64,000 nt of DNA from Firmicutes bacterium UBA2116 (GCA_002331025.1 DCYG01000044.1:74092-138091); one strand, 5' to 3'; counted from the stretch's first letter, positions 26,074 through 36,631 are shown. Numbers and translations: made by a program. Notes: generated from the sequence alone by a model not told the origin.

Positions 26074-29000
26074 ATGAATGGTATTGTGTTAAATTACATA
26101 ATTCAGGCAATATTAGGCGGAGCTTCCGGTTACATTACAAACGACTATGCAATCAATATGCTCTTTAAGGAATATACTCCATTAAAAATAGGCGGCGTAA
26201 TAAAGAAAACACGAGGAGAATTTATAGAAAGACTAAGCTCCATGGTGGAAAATGACATAATAAACAAGGATAAGCTTCAGGAAATATTGAGTGATGAGAA
26301 TTTTAAGATCAAATTTGAAAATCTTACAGCTGATTTTTATAACAACTGTATGGACGATGCTGTAGGCAGTGATACTTGGGACAAAATAATAACCGATGAT
26401 ACCGATAAGTTTGTCCGTAATTTAATAATTGAGTACTCTCCCAAAATATTTGAATTGTTAATTAAAAATTTCGATGCAAAACAATTTCTAAATGACAATC
26501 AGCTATACTCCATCAGCGGTTTTTTTTATAATGCGCTGCTTGAAATATTTGAAAGCAGTGAAAACATTACGGGTAGTGTGTTGTTATCCATATATAAAGA
26601 CAATTTAAAATTAACACCCGACAATATAATAGATAAAAAATTATCGCAACAAATAGTTTTAAATATCATTAATTCATTAAAGGATAATATTATAAAATGC
26701 GATGATCTTGAAATTAAAAAAGCACTTTATTTAACAGGTATCGAAAAGGCTGTTAAAGAATCTGTACATATATTGCTTGATAAGCAGATACATGAAGTCA
26801 TAAATATAAGCAATGAAATTATAGTTAAAATTGATAATACATCTTTATCATATATAAATTCTGATAAGGGATACCGTTCTATATTCAATTTATGCACTTC
26901 TCTGTTTGACTACGGAAAATCAATCAACAAAACAACATCTGAACTGTTAGACAGTAATTTTGAAGAAAATCTAAAGCATTATTTAATAGAAGCAATACCC
27001 GGTATAACCGAAAAAATAGTTAATTGGATTAAAGAAAACAGCAATTCAATTGATAAGTTATTGGAGGATTCCATTGATGAAGTTATAAAGGAATCCGACG
27101 GACTAAAAGCTACGCTTCTTTCAACCATTAAAAATGCTTATTTGAGTAATTTGAGTAAAAAGTATTCAATAGTAGACAAAATAGTTGCTTATGTAGAAAG
27201 CAATACCGAGCCGGAAAAGCTAAGTATTTATCTAAGTTCTAAAATAGTTGATGTGATTAATAATATCACTATCAGAGAATTTATCGAAGAGGCAGAAACT
27301 AACGGTTTAACTCCTCATAAATGCTCTGAACTAATTATCGTTTATTTAAATAATAACTTTACCAAAATTTTAAATCAATCGGTTCTGTTTATCAAGGATA
27401 TTAAAATAAGCAGCCTTTTTCCTTTTTCATCATCAAATGGTGAGCTTATTGATAAAACAATATTTAAATTTAAGGAGCTTTGCTCGTCGCAAAATGTACA
27501 GGATTTTTTTACAGAAAAATTATCTTTATATACAGATAATTTTTTATATGCAAAATTGGAGGATTTTTTATCAGAAGAAAAAATTAATAACCTGTCTTTA
27601 AATTTGAATAGCTTTATTGTCCATGAGATAAAACACAATAAGGATATTATAATAAAATGGATTTGCAGACAAATTAATAACATAGCCAATAATTTGGATA
27701 TAAACCTAAGCAATGAAACAACTTCTTTTTTTAATGAAGAGCTGTATAAAAAATATGAAGGTTATTCAATGAACTTAAGAAATACCGAGCTGTCTTTTGC
27801 AATAGACAAATTAAAGAGCATTGACAATATTGCTGATAACAGTTCTGACTATTTGCGTTCATACGCAATAAAAAACACTGATACTATTTTAAAGGACTCA
27901 ATAAAGTTAGTTGTAACCGACAATCTGAACAAGTTAAACGATGACGAGCTTGTTGATTTAGCCAATGATTTTATTGGTAGAGAATTAAAGCCAATTATGT
28001 TTTTCGGTGGTGCTTTAGGCATTATAGCAGGACTTATTTTGGCTGCTTTTCAGAATAAAGCCCTGAATCCGCAGGAAATAAGCTTTGCCAACATGATTTT
28101 ATATGCCTTTGTAGGTTTTATAACCAATGTCATAGCTATCAATATGATTTTTAAGCCTTATAAGGAAAATAAACTTATGTCTAAAATACCTTTTTTTAGA
28201 AATTTTTCCTTAGGATACATTGTAAAAAATCAAAAAATATTTGCGGAAAAAATCTCTCACTTTATTGACAGCAGTCTGTTAAATAAAAAAAGCATCGGTA
28301 ATCTGTTTGAAAAGCATGAAGAAAACATAAAGAGCAGCTTTATAAAAACTGCCGCAGACAACGATTATAAAGTTTTGAAAGATTTGCTTTCTAACAACAA
28401 AATTAATATTGTCAATAAAGTATTCTCGTTCTCCAAAAATAAAATAAGTAATAATTTAAATAGCTTATGCAGCTTTCTATATAAAATCAGTAAAATAAAA
28501 TTATCTTCTGTAATTGACAGTGTAAAACTATTTAAAAATCATTACCATAGCTTTTTAAATACCAAAAATATAAGCAAAGGTGTTTATAGTTTTTTAAATT
28601 CCAAACGCAGTATTAAAGGAAATTTCATCAATGATTTTACGTCCGGCTTTATAGATAATTTCAGCGAGAATAATTTTAAAAATAATCTTTACGAATCTGA
28701 AGAAAAATATAAAAAATTTAACAATAAAAAAACAAATGAAATTTTAAATAGAAATCAGCTGAAAAACAGCGAGGAATTTATATCGAGAAAAATCAGTTCA
28801 ATTATATTATCACAAGATATAAGAGATAAAATATTTCAGAATGCTTCCTTATTGTTAAATAAATCTATTGACAAAGACAAAGATATTGGGGAAATCTTTG
28901 ACGGAAAGATTAAAAACTATATTGATTCACACCTTCCCGATTTAACAGAAGGTATAATCAATATGTTAAATAACAGTATACAAAGCAACAAGACAAAAGT

Positions 29001-30099
29001 AACCTTAATGGTTCAATCAGAAATCAAAAATCATCTTGGATTCATTGAAAAAGGAATGTATGCGCTCATGGGCGGAGATGAAATAATAGATAAGCTGTTA
29101 AAAAAAATTATTACTTCAAAGATTCCGGCATACTTAGAGGTCAAAAAATATGAAATAAATAATATTGTTTCAATTACAATGGAAGAAAAGCTATATAAAG
29201 TAAAATCGGAAATATTATTTTCGATAGTAAATAAGCTTAAGATTAAGGAATTAGTCGACAGCTACGTGCTTGATAAATCTGAAAAAATTGAAAATATAAT
29301 AAAAACCAAGACAAGCAATTTAGTTAATATTTTGGGGAATATAGAAATTGGAAGTATATTGAGTTTGTTTCATTTGAATAATATACAAACTGCATATGAT
29401 ATATACGGAGCTGAATTAGATGCTTTCGCATCAATAATTTCCGAAAATATTAAAGAAAACAAGAATGATATAATTAGTTTTTTGGCAGAGTTTACTAAAA
29501 TTTCATACAATGACATTTTCAAAGATATACAATATGAAAGCATTGAAAATTCAGCAGACAAATTAGTTAATCAGCTGAACAAGAATAATAGTATTGAAAA
29601 AATTACGGATGAGTTCATTAACTGCTTTATAAATAACAATAAAGATAAAATTATTGTGCAAATTTTAAATAAGGATGAATTTATAACGTCGTTAAAAAAT
29701 TATATCAACAGGTTAATTGAAAGCAATGAAAACGAGAAAATATTAAAAAATATATTCATTGAAACGGTGGATGCGGCTGTTTCAAATAACTTTAATTTCA
29801 TAAGCAGCAATTCAAAAGATTATTTATTTAATATTTTTATTGACAGTACAATTAACAGCTTAAAACGGAACCTAGATGAAATATTAAAAGCTGTTGAATT
29901 TGATAAAATTGCCAAAGAAGAAATCGAAAAAATGGAACCGGAAAAAATACATAAAATGTTTAATTCCTTCGGTGAAAAATATTTCAGAAGATTAATGATT
30001 TACGGCTTTGGAGGATTTGTTTTTGGTATAAATGTGTACATTGGAATGTCATTAGCAGCACTGAAGGTTGTATCTAAACTGATAAATAAGGATAATTAG
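26074..30099 (+). CDS. Giant DUF445 membrane protein with duplicated N-terminal module
   Basis: 1341 residues, about three times the usual length of DUF445/YheB proteins (roughly 380-450). The family signature appears twice: GYITNDYAINMLFKEY near residues 20-35 and GFITNVIAINMIFKPY near 680-695, each after a hydrophobic helix and before a segment that reads GEFIERLSSMVENDIIN in the first copy and IVKNQKIFAEKISHFID in the second. A membrane helix at FFGGALGIIAGLILAAF (about 645-665) precedes the second copy, and the C terminus ends with another (YGFGGFVFGINVYIGMSLAAL). Between them lie long Asn/Lys/Ile-rich helical, probably coiled-coil, stretches. Function unknown; in Bacillus the relative YheB is membrane/spore associated. 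Single gene with its own terminator. Confidence 0.8.
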   Translation: MNGIVLNYIIQAILGGASGYITNDYAINMLFKEYTPLKIGGVIKKTRGEFIERLSSMVENDIINKDKLQEILSDENFKIKFENLTADFYNNCMDDAVGSDTWDKIITDDTDKFVRNLIIEYSPKIFELLIKNFDAKQFLNDNQLYSISGFFYNALLEIFESSENITGSVLLSIYKDNLKLTPDNIIDKKLSQQIVLNIINSLKDNIIKCDDLEIKKALYLTGIEKAVKESVHILLDKQIHEVINISNEIIVKIDNTSLSYINSDKGYRSIFNLCTSLFDYGKSINKTTSELLDSNFEENLKHYLIEAIPGITEKIVNWIKENSNSIDKLLEDSIDEVIKESDGLKATLLSTIKNAYLSNLSKKYSIVDKIVAYVESNTEPEKLSIYLSSKIVDVINNITIREFIEEAETNGLTPHKCSELIIVYLNNNFTKILNQSVLFIKDIKISSLFPFSSSNGELIDKTIFKFKELCSSQNVQDFFTEKLSLYTDNFLYAKLEDFLSEEKINNLSLNLNSFIVHEIKHNKDIIIKWICRQINNIANNLDINLSNETTSFFNEELYKKYEGYSMNLRNTELSFAIDKLKSIDNIADNSSDYLRSYAIKNTDTILKDSIKLVVTDNLNKLNDDELVDLANDFIGRELKPIMFFGGALGIIAGLILAAFQNKALNPQEISFANMILYAFVGFITNVIAINMIFKPYKENKLMSKIPFFRNFSLGYIVKNQKIFAEKISHFIDSSLLNKKSIGNLFEKHEENIKSSFIKTAADNDYKVLKDLLSNNKINIVNKVFSFSKNKISNNLNSLCSFLYKISKIKLSSVIDSVKLFKNHYHSFLNTKNISKGVYSFLNSKRSIKGNFINDFTSGFIDNFSENNFKNNLYESEEKYKKFNNKKTNEILNRNQLKNSEEFISRKISSIILSQDIRDKIFQNASLLLNKSIDKDKDIGEIFDGKIKNYIDSHLPDLTEGIINMLNNSIQSNKTKVTLMVQSEIKNHLGFIEKGMYALMGGDEIIDKLLKKIITSKIPAYLEVKKYEINNIVSITMEEKLYKVKSEILFSIVNKLKIKELVDSYVLDKSEKIENIIKTKTSNLVNILGNIEIGSILSLFHLNNIQTAYDIYGAELDAFASIISENIKENKNDIISFLAEFTKISYNDIFKDIQYESIENSADKLVNQLNKNNSIEKITDEFINCFINNNKDKIIVQILNKDEFITSLKNYINRLIESNENEKILKNIFIETVDAAVSNNFNFISSNSKDYLFNIFIDSTINSLKRNLDEILKAVEFDKIAKEEIEKMEPEKIHKMFNSFGEKYFRRLMIYGFGGFVFGINVYIGMSLAALKVVSKLINKDN

Positions 30100-30140
30100 A
30101 AAGAGCTGCTCTATCGCTGCTCAAATAGGTCCGGGACTAA

Positions 30141-30176
30141 AAAAAGCTGCTTCTATCTGCACAGAAACAGCTTTTT
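30141..30176 (+). terminator. Terminator after the DUF445 gene
   Basis: AAAAAGCTG (30141-30149) pairs with CAGCTTTTT (30168-30176), extendable by two base pairs past a mismatch, with a T run in the right arm. Confidence 0.8.
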
Positions 30177-30252
30177 ATTGCATACAGGATAAGCGACCGA
30201 GCCAAGACAGAGATTTGGGTCATCTGCTTAAACTGCTATGAAATAAATTATT

Positions 30253-30585
30253 TTAGGCAAATAAGCCCATTATACTTTGAATTAATATATATCCTATTGC
30301 AATAGGTGATAAATATTTTATTGAAATCGCCCAAATTTTAGCCATTCCAAATTTTACTGTTCCATTATTAGTTGATAATAAACCTAATCCGATTGTAGCA
30401 TTTTTTCTTTTGATTTTAAACTCATCACAAACATATGTTACTGCCGCCTCTAATAAAGAAATCGAAGATGATACTGCTGCGAAAAGTACAAATATAAAGA
30501 ACAGTACCCCAAAAATGAACCCATAGGTATTTTAGCAAAAACACCGGGTAATGTTATAAACAATAAACCAAGGTCCTGCTTAGAA
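30253..30585 (-). pseudogene. Relic of a sodium-dependent (NSS/SNF) transporter
   Basis: The minus strand encodes the C-terminal part of a neurotransmitter:sodium symporter-type transporter. One frame reads LGLLFITLPGVFAKIPMGS and then must shift by one base in a T5 run near 30512-30516 to continue FGVLFFIFVLFAAVSSSISLLEAAVTYVCDEF and on to AIGYILIQSIMGLFA and TAA at 30253-30255. The 5' two-thirds of the gene (roughly 330 residues) are absent. No start or ribosome site. A true relic by truncation and frameshift, lying downstream of the efflux operon terminator. Confidence 0.75.
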
Positions 30586-30603
30586 CAATTTTGCAAAAAA
30601 CGC

Positions 30604-30628
30604 ACAAAAAAGAAGCCCTAAGGCTTCT
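30604..30628 (-). terminator. Terminator of the first efflux operon
   Basis: On the minus strand AGAAGCC, 4-nt loop, GGCTTCT, then TTTTTT; located 35 bp after the TolC-like stop codon. Confidence 0.88.
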
Positions 30629-30662
30629 TAGGCTATTGACAACTCCGCTTGTGTGTCATCAG

Positions 30663-31841
30663 CTATTTAAATGTTCCGATATCTGAATAATCGAACATCA
30701 GCTTATTTATATTGTATGCAGCAAGCATCTGATATCTTCCTATTTCTACCTCAGCTAGCTTTGTATCAGCATCTAATACCTCTAATGATGTTGCCATTCC
30801 GTTATCATAAAGCAGTTTGTTTATTCTTGCGGCTTCTTTAGCCAATTCAACTGTTTTATCCATATTAGCTAAGCTTCTTTCCGCTTTTATAAGGTTTAGA
30901 TATGTCTTTCTTACATCAAGTTCAACATCTTTGTATGCCTGCGGCACATTAAGTTCAGCATCCTTTAATTTTTCCTTGGCCCACTTGTTCTCTCTTAAGT
31001 TGGAAGTATAATATGCTGTATAAGCATGGGTTTCTATTTTCTGAATTTCTAAATCATTTTCAGCCGTTAAAATTTCAATTCTGTCCTGCTTTGCCTTTTC
31101 AATTTTCTCATCTAAGTTTATTTTATCTGTAGGAACATATGATAATTCGGTATCCGTCAGCACAAACTCCGTATCAAAGGGTAACTCTAACATATTCAAT
31201 AAATTTAATTTAGCAATGTTCAAGTCATCTATTGCAGAATCCAAATCTGTCTTTGCCTGTTGTATCGCCATTTCTGCGCTTAATACTTCAGCCTTTGTTG
31301 AAGAACCGTTATTGAATTTCAAATTGACAACTCTTAACTGCTCGTTTGCCTTGTTAAGCTTAGCCTGATTAATTTCAATTGTTTTTTCGGCAACAAGTAC
31401 GTTGTAATACACAGATTTTGTTCCTATTTCAATGCCCTTGATTAATACCTCTCTGCTTCTTTCCAGTTGTTTCATTTGGGATTCAGCAACCTTTATGTAG
31501 TAACCATTTTTAGCCAATAATGTTTCAACATAATTGTTTGTAATATCTATTTCCATTGCTGTAATCATCTCTAATGACATATTCATCAGAGCTTCCGCCT
31601 GCTGTTTGGCAGTACTTCCACTTCTTCTGGCATCCTGCATCTGCTTGATTCCATCATCTATCTTCCACATTTCTCTGCTGTTTTCAGTTGCTATTTTAAC
31701 AGCTTCATTCATCGATAATTCTAAAATTTTATTTTCGGCTGAAACATTACCGATTTGTGCTGTATCCTCTGCCGCAACAACATTCGTCAATGTGCTGAGC
31801 ACTAAGATCATAATCAACAATAACGATATTTTTCTTTTCAT
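30663..31841 (-). CDS. TolC-like efflux protein, short form
   Basis: 392 residues with an N-terminal signal peptide (KRKISLLLIMILVLSTLTNVVAAE) and two outer-membrane-efflux-protein repeats, almost entirely helical (SMNEAVKIATENS at the start of repeat 1; VELAKEAARINKLLYDNGMATSLEVLDAD near the end of repeat 2). E. coli TolC is about 100 residues longer; the segments where its beta-barrel hairpins would lie (around residues 65-80 and 275-295) show no beta-rich Gly/Ser/aromatic pattern. Last gene of an MFP-RND-TetR-TolC operon, 16 bp after tetR. Probably an extracytoplasmic helical tunnel or adaptor rather than an outer-membrane channel. Confidence 0.8.
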   Translation of the reverse strand: MKRKISLLLIMILVLSTLTNVVAAEDTAQIGNVSAENKILELSMNEAVKIATENSREMWKIDDGIKQMQDARRSGSTAKQQAEALMNMSLEMITAMEIDITNNYVETLLAKNGYYIKVAESQMKQLERSREVLIKGIEIGTKSVYYNVLVAEKTIEINQAKLNKANEQLRVVNLKFNNGSSTKAEVLSAEMAIQQAKTDLDSAIDDLNIAKLNLLNMLELPFDTEFVLTDTELSYVPTDKINLDEKIEKAKQDRIEILTAENDLEIQKIETHAYTAYYTSNLRENKWAKEKLKDAELNVPQAYKDVELDVRKTYLNLIKAERSLANMDKTVELAKEAARINKLLYDNGMATSLEVLDADTKLAEVEIGRYQMLAAYNINKLMFDYSDIGTFK

Positions 31842-31857
31842 ACGTTCTCCTTTTAAT

Positions 31858-32451
31858 TTATATTTCTTTTTTTACACTGAATCCATTATATAACAAGTTA
31901 AATATAATGTCATCATCCTTTAGAGCATAATCTTTTTTTTGCATCTTAAGCTTAAAATATTCTCCCATGGTTCCCACTATGGAACAGGCAATTATGTCAG
32001 AGGGTATTTCTTTTATTACAATCCCCTCCTCCTTGCCTTGGTCAACTATATTTATGATAATTTTATTCATGTCAGAAACATATTCAAACAAAGTCTTAAC
32101 AAACTTTTCTGATATAATATTTTTATAAGACATTATATAATCAACCGGGTTTTTTTCAAATTCCTCCTCGAAAGCATTTTGTTTTCCTTGAAACAATGAT
32201 ATTAATTTATCTTTAAACGAAATATCCAACTCACTTATTTTTTGTACATGATCGTGAATAAACTTAACGTATTCTACACAGGCTTCATCAAAAATTTCTT
32301 GTTTACTGCTGAAATATTCATATAGAGTTCCTTTTCCCACGCCTGCTCTTAAGGCTATGTCCTCCATCTTGGTTTTATGAAATCCATTTTCTTTAAACAA
32401 AAATCTTGCCGAATCCAAAATTTCATTTCGCTTAATATTTTTTTCATCCAT
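31858..32451 (-). CDS. TetR-family regulator of efflux operon 1
   Basis: 197 residues. The N-terminal helix-turn-helix is plain: RNEILDSARFLFKENGFHKTKMEDIALRAGVGKGTLYEYFSSKQEIFDE. The C-terminal half is a helical ligand/dimer domain. Its ATG overlaps the RND stop codon (TAATG), so it is translated with the pump. The likely operator is the ACYGACYRGTCRGT dyad in front of the first gene. The ligand is presumably a pump substrate. Confidence 0.88.
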   Translation of the reverse strand: MDEKNIKRNEILDSARFLFKENGFHKTKMEDIALRAGVGKGTLYEYFSSKQEIFDEACVEYVKFIHDHVQKISELDISFKDKLISLFQGKQNAFEEEFEKNPVDYIMSYKNIISEKFVKTLFEYVSDMNKIIINIVDQGKEEGIVIKEIPSDIIACSIVGTMGEYFKLKMQKKDYALKDDDIIFNLLYNGFSVKKEI

Positions 32452-35400
32452 TATATTTTCTCCGGAGTAACTTTATTGTGTTTTGTAAGTTTTCTTTTAA
32501 AGAAATTCGCAATATCATCAAATATAGTATACATAACAGGAACTACAACAAGTGTCAAAACGGTCGAAAATGCTAATCCGCCTATTACAACCACTCCCAT
32601 TGACTGAGTTAATTCAGCACCTTCTCCTATGCCTAATGCCATAGGCACCAATCCCAATATGGTGGTCAAAGCAGTCATCATAATAGGTCGTATTCTTATG
32701 GGTCCTGCCTTCATAATTGCAGACGTTCTGTCCTCTCCTCTGTTCCTTCTGTTGTTAATGTAGTCAACCAATACGATTGCATTATTAACAACTATACCGA
32801 CCAATATTATTAATCCGATTATTCCTATTACATTTAAATGAAGTCCCGTTACAAACAAGCCGATGAATCCTCCTGATAATGCAAGGGGTACAGAAAACAT
32901 TATTGACAGCGGCTGCAGGAGTGATTCAAACTGAGCAGCTATTATCATATAAACCAATACTATAGCAACCAGCAGAACCATTGCTAAATCAGTAAAGGTT
33001 TCAACAATTTGCTCTGTTTCACCGCCAAATGTGAAGCTGTAACCATAAGGCATTGCATACTCCTTCAGAAGCTTTTCTATCTCTGTAGAAACTGTCTGAA
33101 CATCTCTTCCTGCCACACTGCCTGTAACCGTAAGAACTCTTGTCTGATTTTCTCTCATTATACTGACAGGTCCTTCTTCAATCTTTATATCAGCTATTTC
33201 CGATAATGGAATATTGCTGCCCATAGGTGTAGGTATAGGCAGCATTTCCAACAATGACATGCTTTGTCCGTACATGTTGTCACCTTTAAGTACAACATCT
33301 AATTCATTGCCGTCAACCTTGAATTTAGTCACATTAGAACCGGATAAAGTATCTTTTACCGCAGCCCCTACCTGTGCTGTCGAAAGGCCATATTGAGATG
33401 CAATACCCCTGTCTAAAGCAATCTGCACCTGAGGAATACCGTCTTCATAGCTTGTAGATACTTCTCTTGTACCTTCAACCTTTTCTATTAAAGCCTTGAA
33501 ATCATTTCCGATACTTTTAAGCGTTTCTATATCGTCACCTTTAATACTGATGCTTATGGCCCCACCGCTCATACCCATCATCATCATGGAGGATTCGGAT
33601 ACACTTATTTCCGCACCGGGTATATCCTTAACAATTTTTCTTATCTCATCGCTTATTTCTTTAACGCTTCTGTCTCTTTCATCAAGCTCACTTAATATTA
33701 CATTCATAGATCCGGTGCTTCCGCCTCCTATGCTCATAATTCCTCCGCTTCCGGCCGACGTAAATACAGAAGTAACTTCAGGTATTTCCTGAATTGCTTC
33801 GTGAACCTCTTTTAATACATTGTCAACCTCTTTCGTTTCGGAACCCGCGGGCAGGCTTACGCTTACATTAATCATACCTTCATCTGTTGCAGGGAAAAAT
33901 TCTGCCCCGACAGACGCAACCATTACTATGCTTACCACAAACAACGCAATACTTATGGTCAAAGTTATAAATCTGTGATTTAAACTGAATTTAAGTATTT
34001 TTTTGTAAAAAGCAACTAAAAATCCGTGCTTTTGTTCCTGCAGCTCTTCCGACTCTAAATTTTTTACGGAGATGAGCTTTGAAGATAACATGGGAACCAA
34101 TGTCAAGGCAATAAGTAAGGAGCTGAACAGTGCAATAACTATCGATAAAGCAAAATCCTTAAAAATAGTTGCGGCTAATCCTCCTGTAAACACTATTGGT
34201 ATAAAAACAGCAACCGTTGTTAAGGTAGAAGCGGTAACAGCCATTGCCACTTCATTCGTACCATCTACCGAAGCCGTAATTCTATCTATTCCCAGGCTTC
34301 TGTTTCTGTATATATTTTCAAGAACAACAATGGAGTTATCAACCAGCATACCTATGCCAAGAGCCAACCCGCCTATTGTCATCATATTTAATGTTATATC
34401 AGCAAAATACAAAATAACGAATGTTGTAATTATTGATGTGGGAATTGAGAGTGCTATAACCAATGTGGTTTTAAAGCTTCTCAGAAATATCAAAAGTATA
34501 ACTATAGCTAATATACCACCCTGCAATGCTGTCTTTGTCAAGTTGTTTATAGCAAAATTTATGAATTCCGCTTGATCAAAAACATTAACAATACTTATAT
34601 CGGGATATTCTCTCTTGATTTTTTCTATTTCCTTATTAACAAGCTTTGAAACATTTACCGTATTGCCGTCCGATTGCTTCATGACAGACACCTGAACAAC
34701 CTCTCTGCCGTCCAATTTAGTTATGGATGATTGCTCCTTATCAGCTATCTTCACATTTGCTATATCCATTAAACGTATAGTTCCGCCCTTGGTTAAAGGT
34801 ATACTAAGATTTTTTATTTCGTCTAATGATTTAAATTCTCCGACAGTTCTTACTGTCAGCTCATTGCTTCCTTTGCTTACGGTACCGCCCGGAAGATTTA
34901 TATTTGCTGCCTGAAGCATTTGGGTTATATACGATGAGCTCAGGCTATATCCTTTAAGGACTTCTTCTTTCAGCATTATTTCAACTTCCTGAGTCAACCC
35001 GCCTGATACATTAGCCGAAGCAGTTCCTTCTATACGTTCAAGACGAGGTGAGATAACGTCTTCTGCAATTTTCTGAGTTGTATGTATATCCCCCTTACTT
35101 GAAACAGCCATCTGAATTATCGGCATTGCATTCGGGTCAAGCTTGGCAACTATCGGGGATGATGTACCTTCAGGCAAAAATCCCTCAATCATATCTATAT
35201 TTTCCCTCAATTGAAGCATTACGTCATCCATATCAGTGCCAAATGCAAATTGCATAAGCACTATGGAGCTGCCTTCATTGGAGTACGACAATATACCTTC
35301 TATATTTTCAACCGTTGCCACTGTTTGTTCGAGGGGTTTTGTAATCATATTTTCAATTTCTTCAGGTCCCGCACCTGAATAAGACGTCTGAACCATTACA

Positions 35401-35528
35401 TAGGGCAGCTCCATCTGAGGAAGTAAATCAATCTGCAGCTTACTTAATGACACTGCGCCCAATACAATAACGATTAAAATCATCATTGTAATTGTAACGG
35501 GTTTTTTAACCGAAAATTTCGCAAACAT
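32451..35528 (-). CDS. RND-superfamily efflux transporter (HAE1-like)
   Basis: 1025 residues, full length for an AcrB-type pump: TM1 near the N terminus (VTITMMILIVIVLGAVSL), a large periplasmic-type porter loop, TM2-7, second loop and TM8-12. Helix 4 has LGIGMLVDNSIVVLEN with one proton-relay Asp where AcrB has two. TMs 10-12 include GIIGLIILVGIVVNNAIVLVDYIN and GPIRIRPIMMTALTTILGLVPMALG. It moves hydrophobic compounds using the proton gradient. It starts 2 bp after the MFP gene. Substrate not predictable. Confidence 0.93.
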   Translation of the reverse strand: MFAKFSVKKPVTITMMILIVIVLGAVSLSKLQIDLLPQMELPYVMVQTSYSGAGPEEIENMITKPLEQTVATVENIEGILSYSNEGSSIVLMQFAFGTDMDDVMLQLRENIDMIEGFLPEGTSSPIVAKLDPNAMPIIQMAVSSKGDIHTTQKIAEDVISPRLERIEGTASANVSGGLTQEVEIMLKEEVLKGYSLSSSYITQMLQAANINLPGGTVSKGSNELTVRTVGEFKSLDEIKNLSIPLTKGGTIRLMDIANVKIADKEQSSITKLDGREVVQVSVMKQSDGNTVNVSKLVNKEIEKIKREYPDISIVNVFDQAEFINFAINNLTKTALQGGILAIVILLIFLRSFKTTLVIALSIPTSIITTFVILYFADITLNMMTIGGLALGIGMLVDNSIVVLENIYRNRSLGIDRITASVDGTNEVAMAVTASTLTTVAVFIPIVFTGGLAATIFKDFALSIVIALFSSLLIALTLVPMLSSKLISVKNLESEELQEQKHGFLVAFYKKILKFSLNHRFITLTISIALFVVSIVMVASVGAEFFPATDEGMINVSVSLPAGSETKEVDNVLKEVHEAIQEIPEVTSVFTSAGSGGIMSIGGGSTGSMNVILSELDERDRSVKEISDEIRKIVKDIPGAEISVSESSMMMMGMSGGAISISIKGDDIETLKSIGNDFKALIEKVEGTREVSTSYEDGIPQVQIALDRGIASQYGLSTAQVGAAVKDTLSGSNVTKFKVDGNELDVVLKGDNMYGQSMSLLEMLPIPTPMGSNIPLSEIADIKIEEGPVSIMRENQTRVLTVTGSVAGRDVQTVSTEIEKLLKEYAMPYGYSFTFGGETEQIVETFTDLAMVLLVAIVLVYMIIAAQFESLLQPLSIMFSVPLALSGGFIGLFVTGLHLNVIGIIGLIILVGIVVNNAIVLVDYINNRRNRGEDRTSAIMKAGPIRIRPIMMTALTTILGLVPMALGIGEGAELTQSMGVVVIGGLAFSTVLTLVVVPVMYTIFDDIANFFKRKLTKHNKVTPEKI

Positions 35529-35530
35529 GC

Positions 35531-36631
35531 TTATTCACCCCTTACAACCTTTATTTTGCTGCCATTTGTTATGTAATCCTGACCTTTCACAATAACCTTA
35601 TCACCTTCTGTTAAACCGGATTTAATTTCTGTGTACATTCCGGTATCAAGTCCTGTTGTTACCACTTTTTCCACTGCTGCATCGACCTCTGCCACAAACA
35701 CGTATTTAATATCATCCTTTTCCTTAACCGCCTCGGTTTTAACAGCAAGAGTTTTTTCTGTTCTGTCCGTATTTAAGTAAACCTTGGCAAACATACCCGG
35801 CTTGATTAAACCGTCATTTTCTAAAACTATACTTACATTGTATAAATTAGTCATCAAATCCGCAGATGAACTGACACTGTTTATGACCGCTTCCTTCTTA
35901 TATTCAGCTGCATTTATTTCAACAGTTACAGTATCACTCTGATTTATTTTGTTTACTAAATTGCCGGGTACGCCAAATTCTATGGTTATGCTGTCCGAAT
36001 CAACAATAGTTATAGGTGGATTACTTGACGTTGCATATTCACCCTCTACAATATTAACGCTTGAAATCACACCCGATATTGGTGCCTTAACCTGCGCATT
36101 ATCCAACATGGATGCAGCATTTTCATAAGCGACTCTTGCCTGTTCCACGCCCATTCTTGCCGCTTCGAGAGCTTCATCAGAAGCAGCAAGCTTTGCCTGC
36201 TCGTATTGAGTTTCAGGAATTGCTCCTTCCTCATATAGCTTTTTAACTTTCTCAAAGTTATCCTTTGCACTTTGGATTTGAGATTCATTTACATCATAAC
36301 CGGCTTTTGCTGCTTCATATGCAGTATATGCCTGTTTAACCTGCTTACTTATATCATCCTTATCCATAACAAACAATACATCATCTTTTTGTACCTTGTC
36401 GCCCACTTTTACATTTATCTTTTCAACCTTTCCAGACATTAAGGGAATTACAAACACGTCCTTGTCTGCAAAAACCTTAGCCGTCATTATGTTTTCAATA
36501 AATAATTCCATTGATTTTAAAGTTTCCACCTCTACCGCAGTGTACGCTTCTTCTTCGATTATAGCCGCATTTTGACTGCAGCCTGTTAATACGATTGCAA
36601 TAATTAATAATAATGTCAAAAATTTCTTCAA
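35531..36631 (-). CDS. Membrane fusion (HlyD/RND adaptor) lipoprotein
   Basis: 366 residues. Lipoprotein signal ending IVLTGC (Cys18), then the adaptor architecture: biotinyl-lipoyl half (VFVIPLMSGKVEKINVKVGDKVQKDDVLFVMDKDD), a coiled-coil hairpin (about 95-165), second lipoyl half (VKAPISGVISSVNIVEGEYA), beta-barrel and membrane-proximal domains. Start is TTG 36631 with GGAGG 5 nt upstream. First gene of the MFP-RND-TetR-TolC operon. It would link the RND pump to the TolC-like protein. Confidence 0.9.
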   Translation of the reverse strand: MKKFLTLLLIIAIVLTGCSQNAAIIEEEAYTAVEVETLKSMELFIENIMTAKVFADKDVFVIPLMSGKVEKINVKVGDKVQKDDVLFVMDKDDISKQVKQAYTAYEAAKAGYDVNESQIQSAKDNFEKVKKLYEEGAIPETQYEQAKLAASDEALEAARMGVEQARVAYENAASMLDNAQVKAPISGVISSVNIVEGEYATSSNPPITIVDSDSITIEFGVPGNLVNKINQSDTVTVEINAAEYKKEAVINSVSSSADLMTNLYNVSIVLENDGLIKPGMFAKVYLNTDRTEKTLAVKTEAVKEKDDIKYVFVAEVDAAVEKVVTTGLDTGMYTEIKSGLTEGDKVIVKGQDYITNGSKIKVVRGE

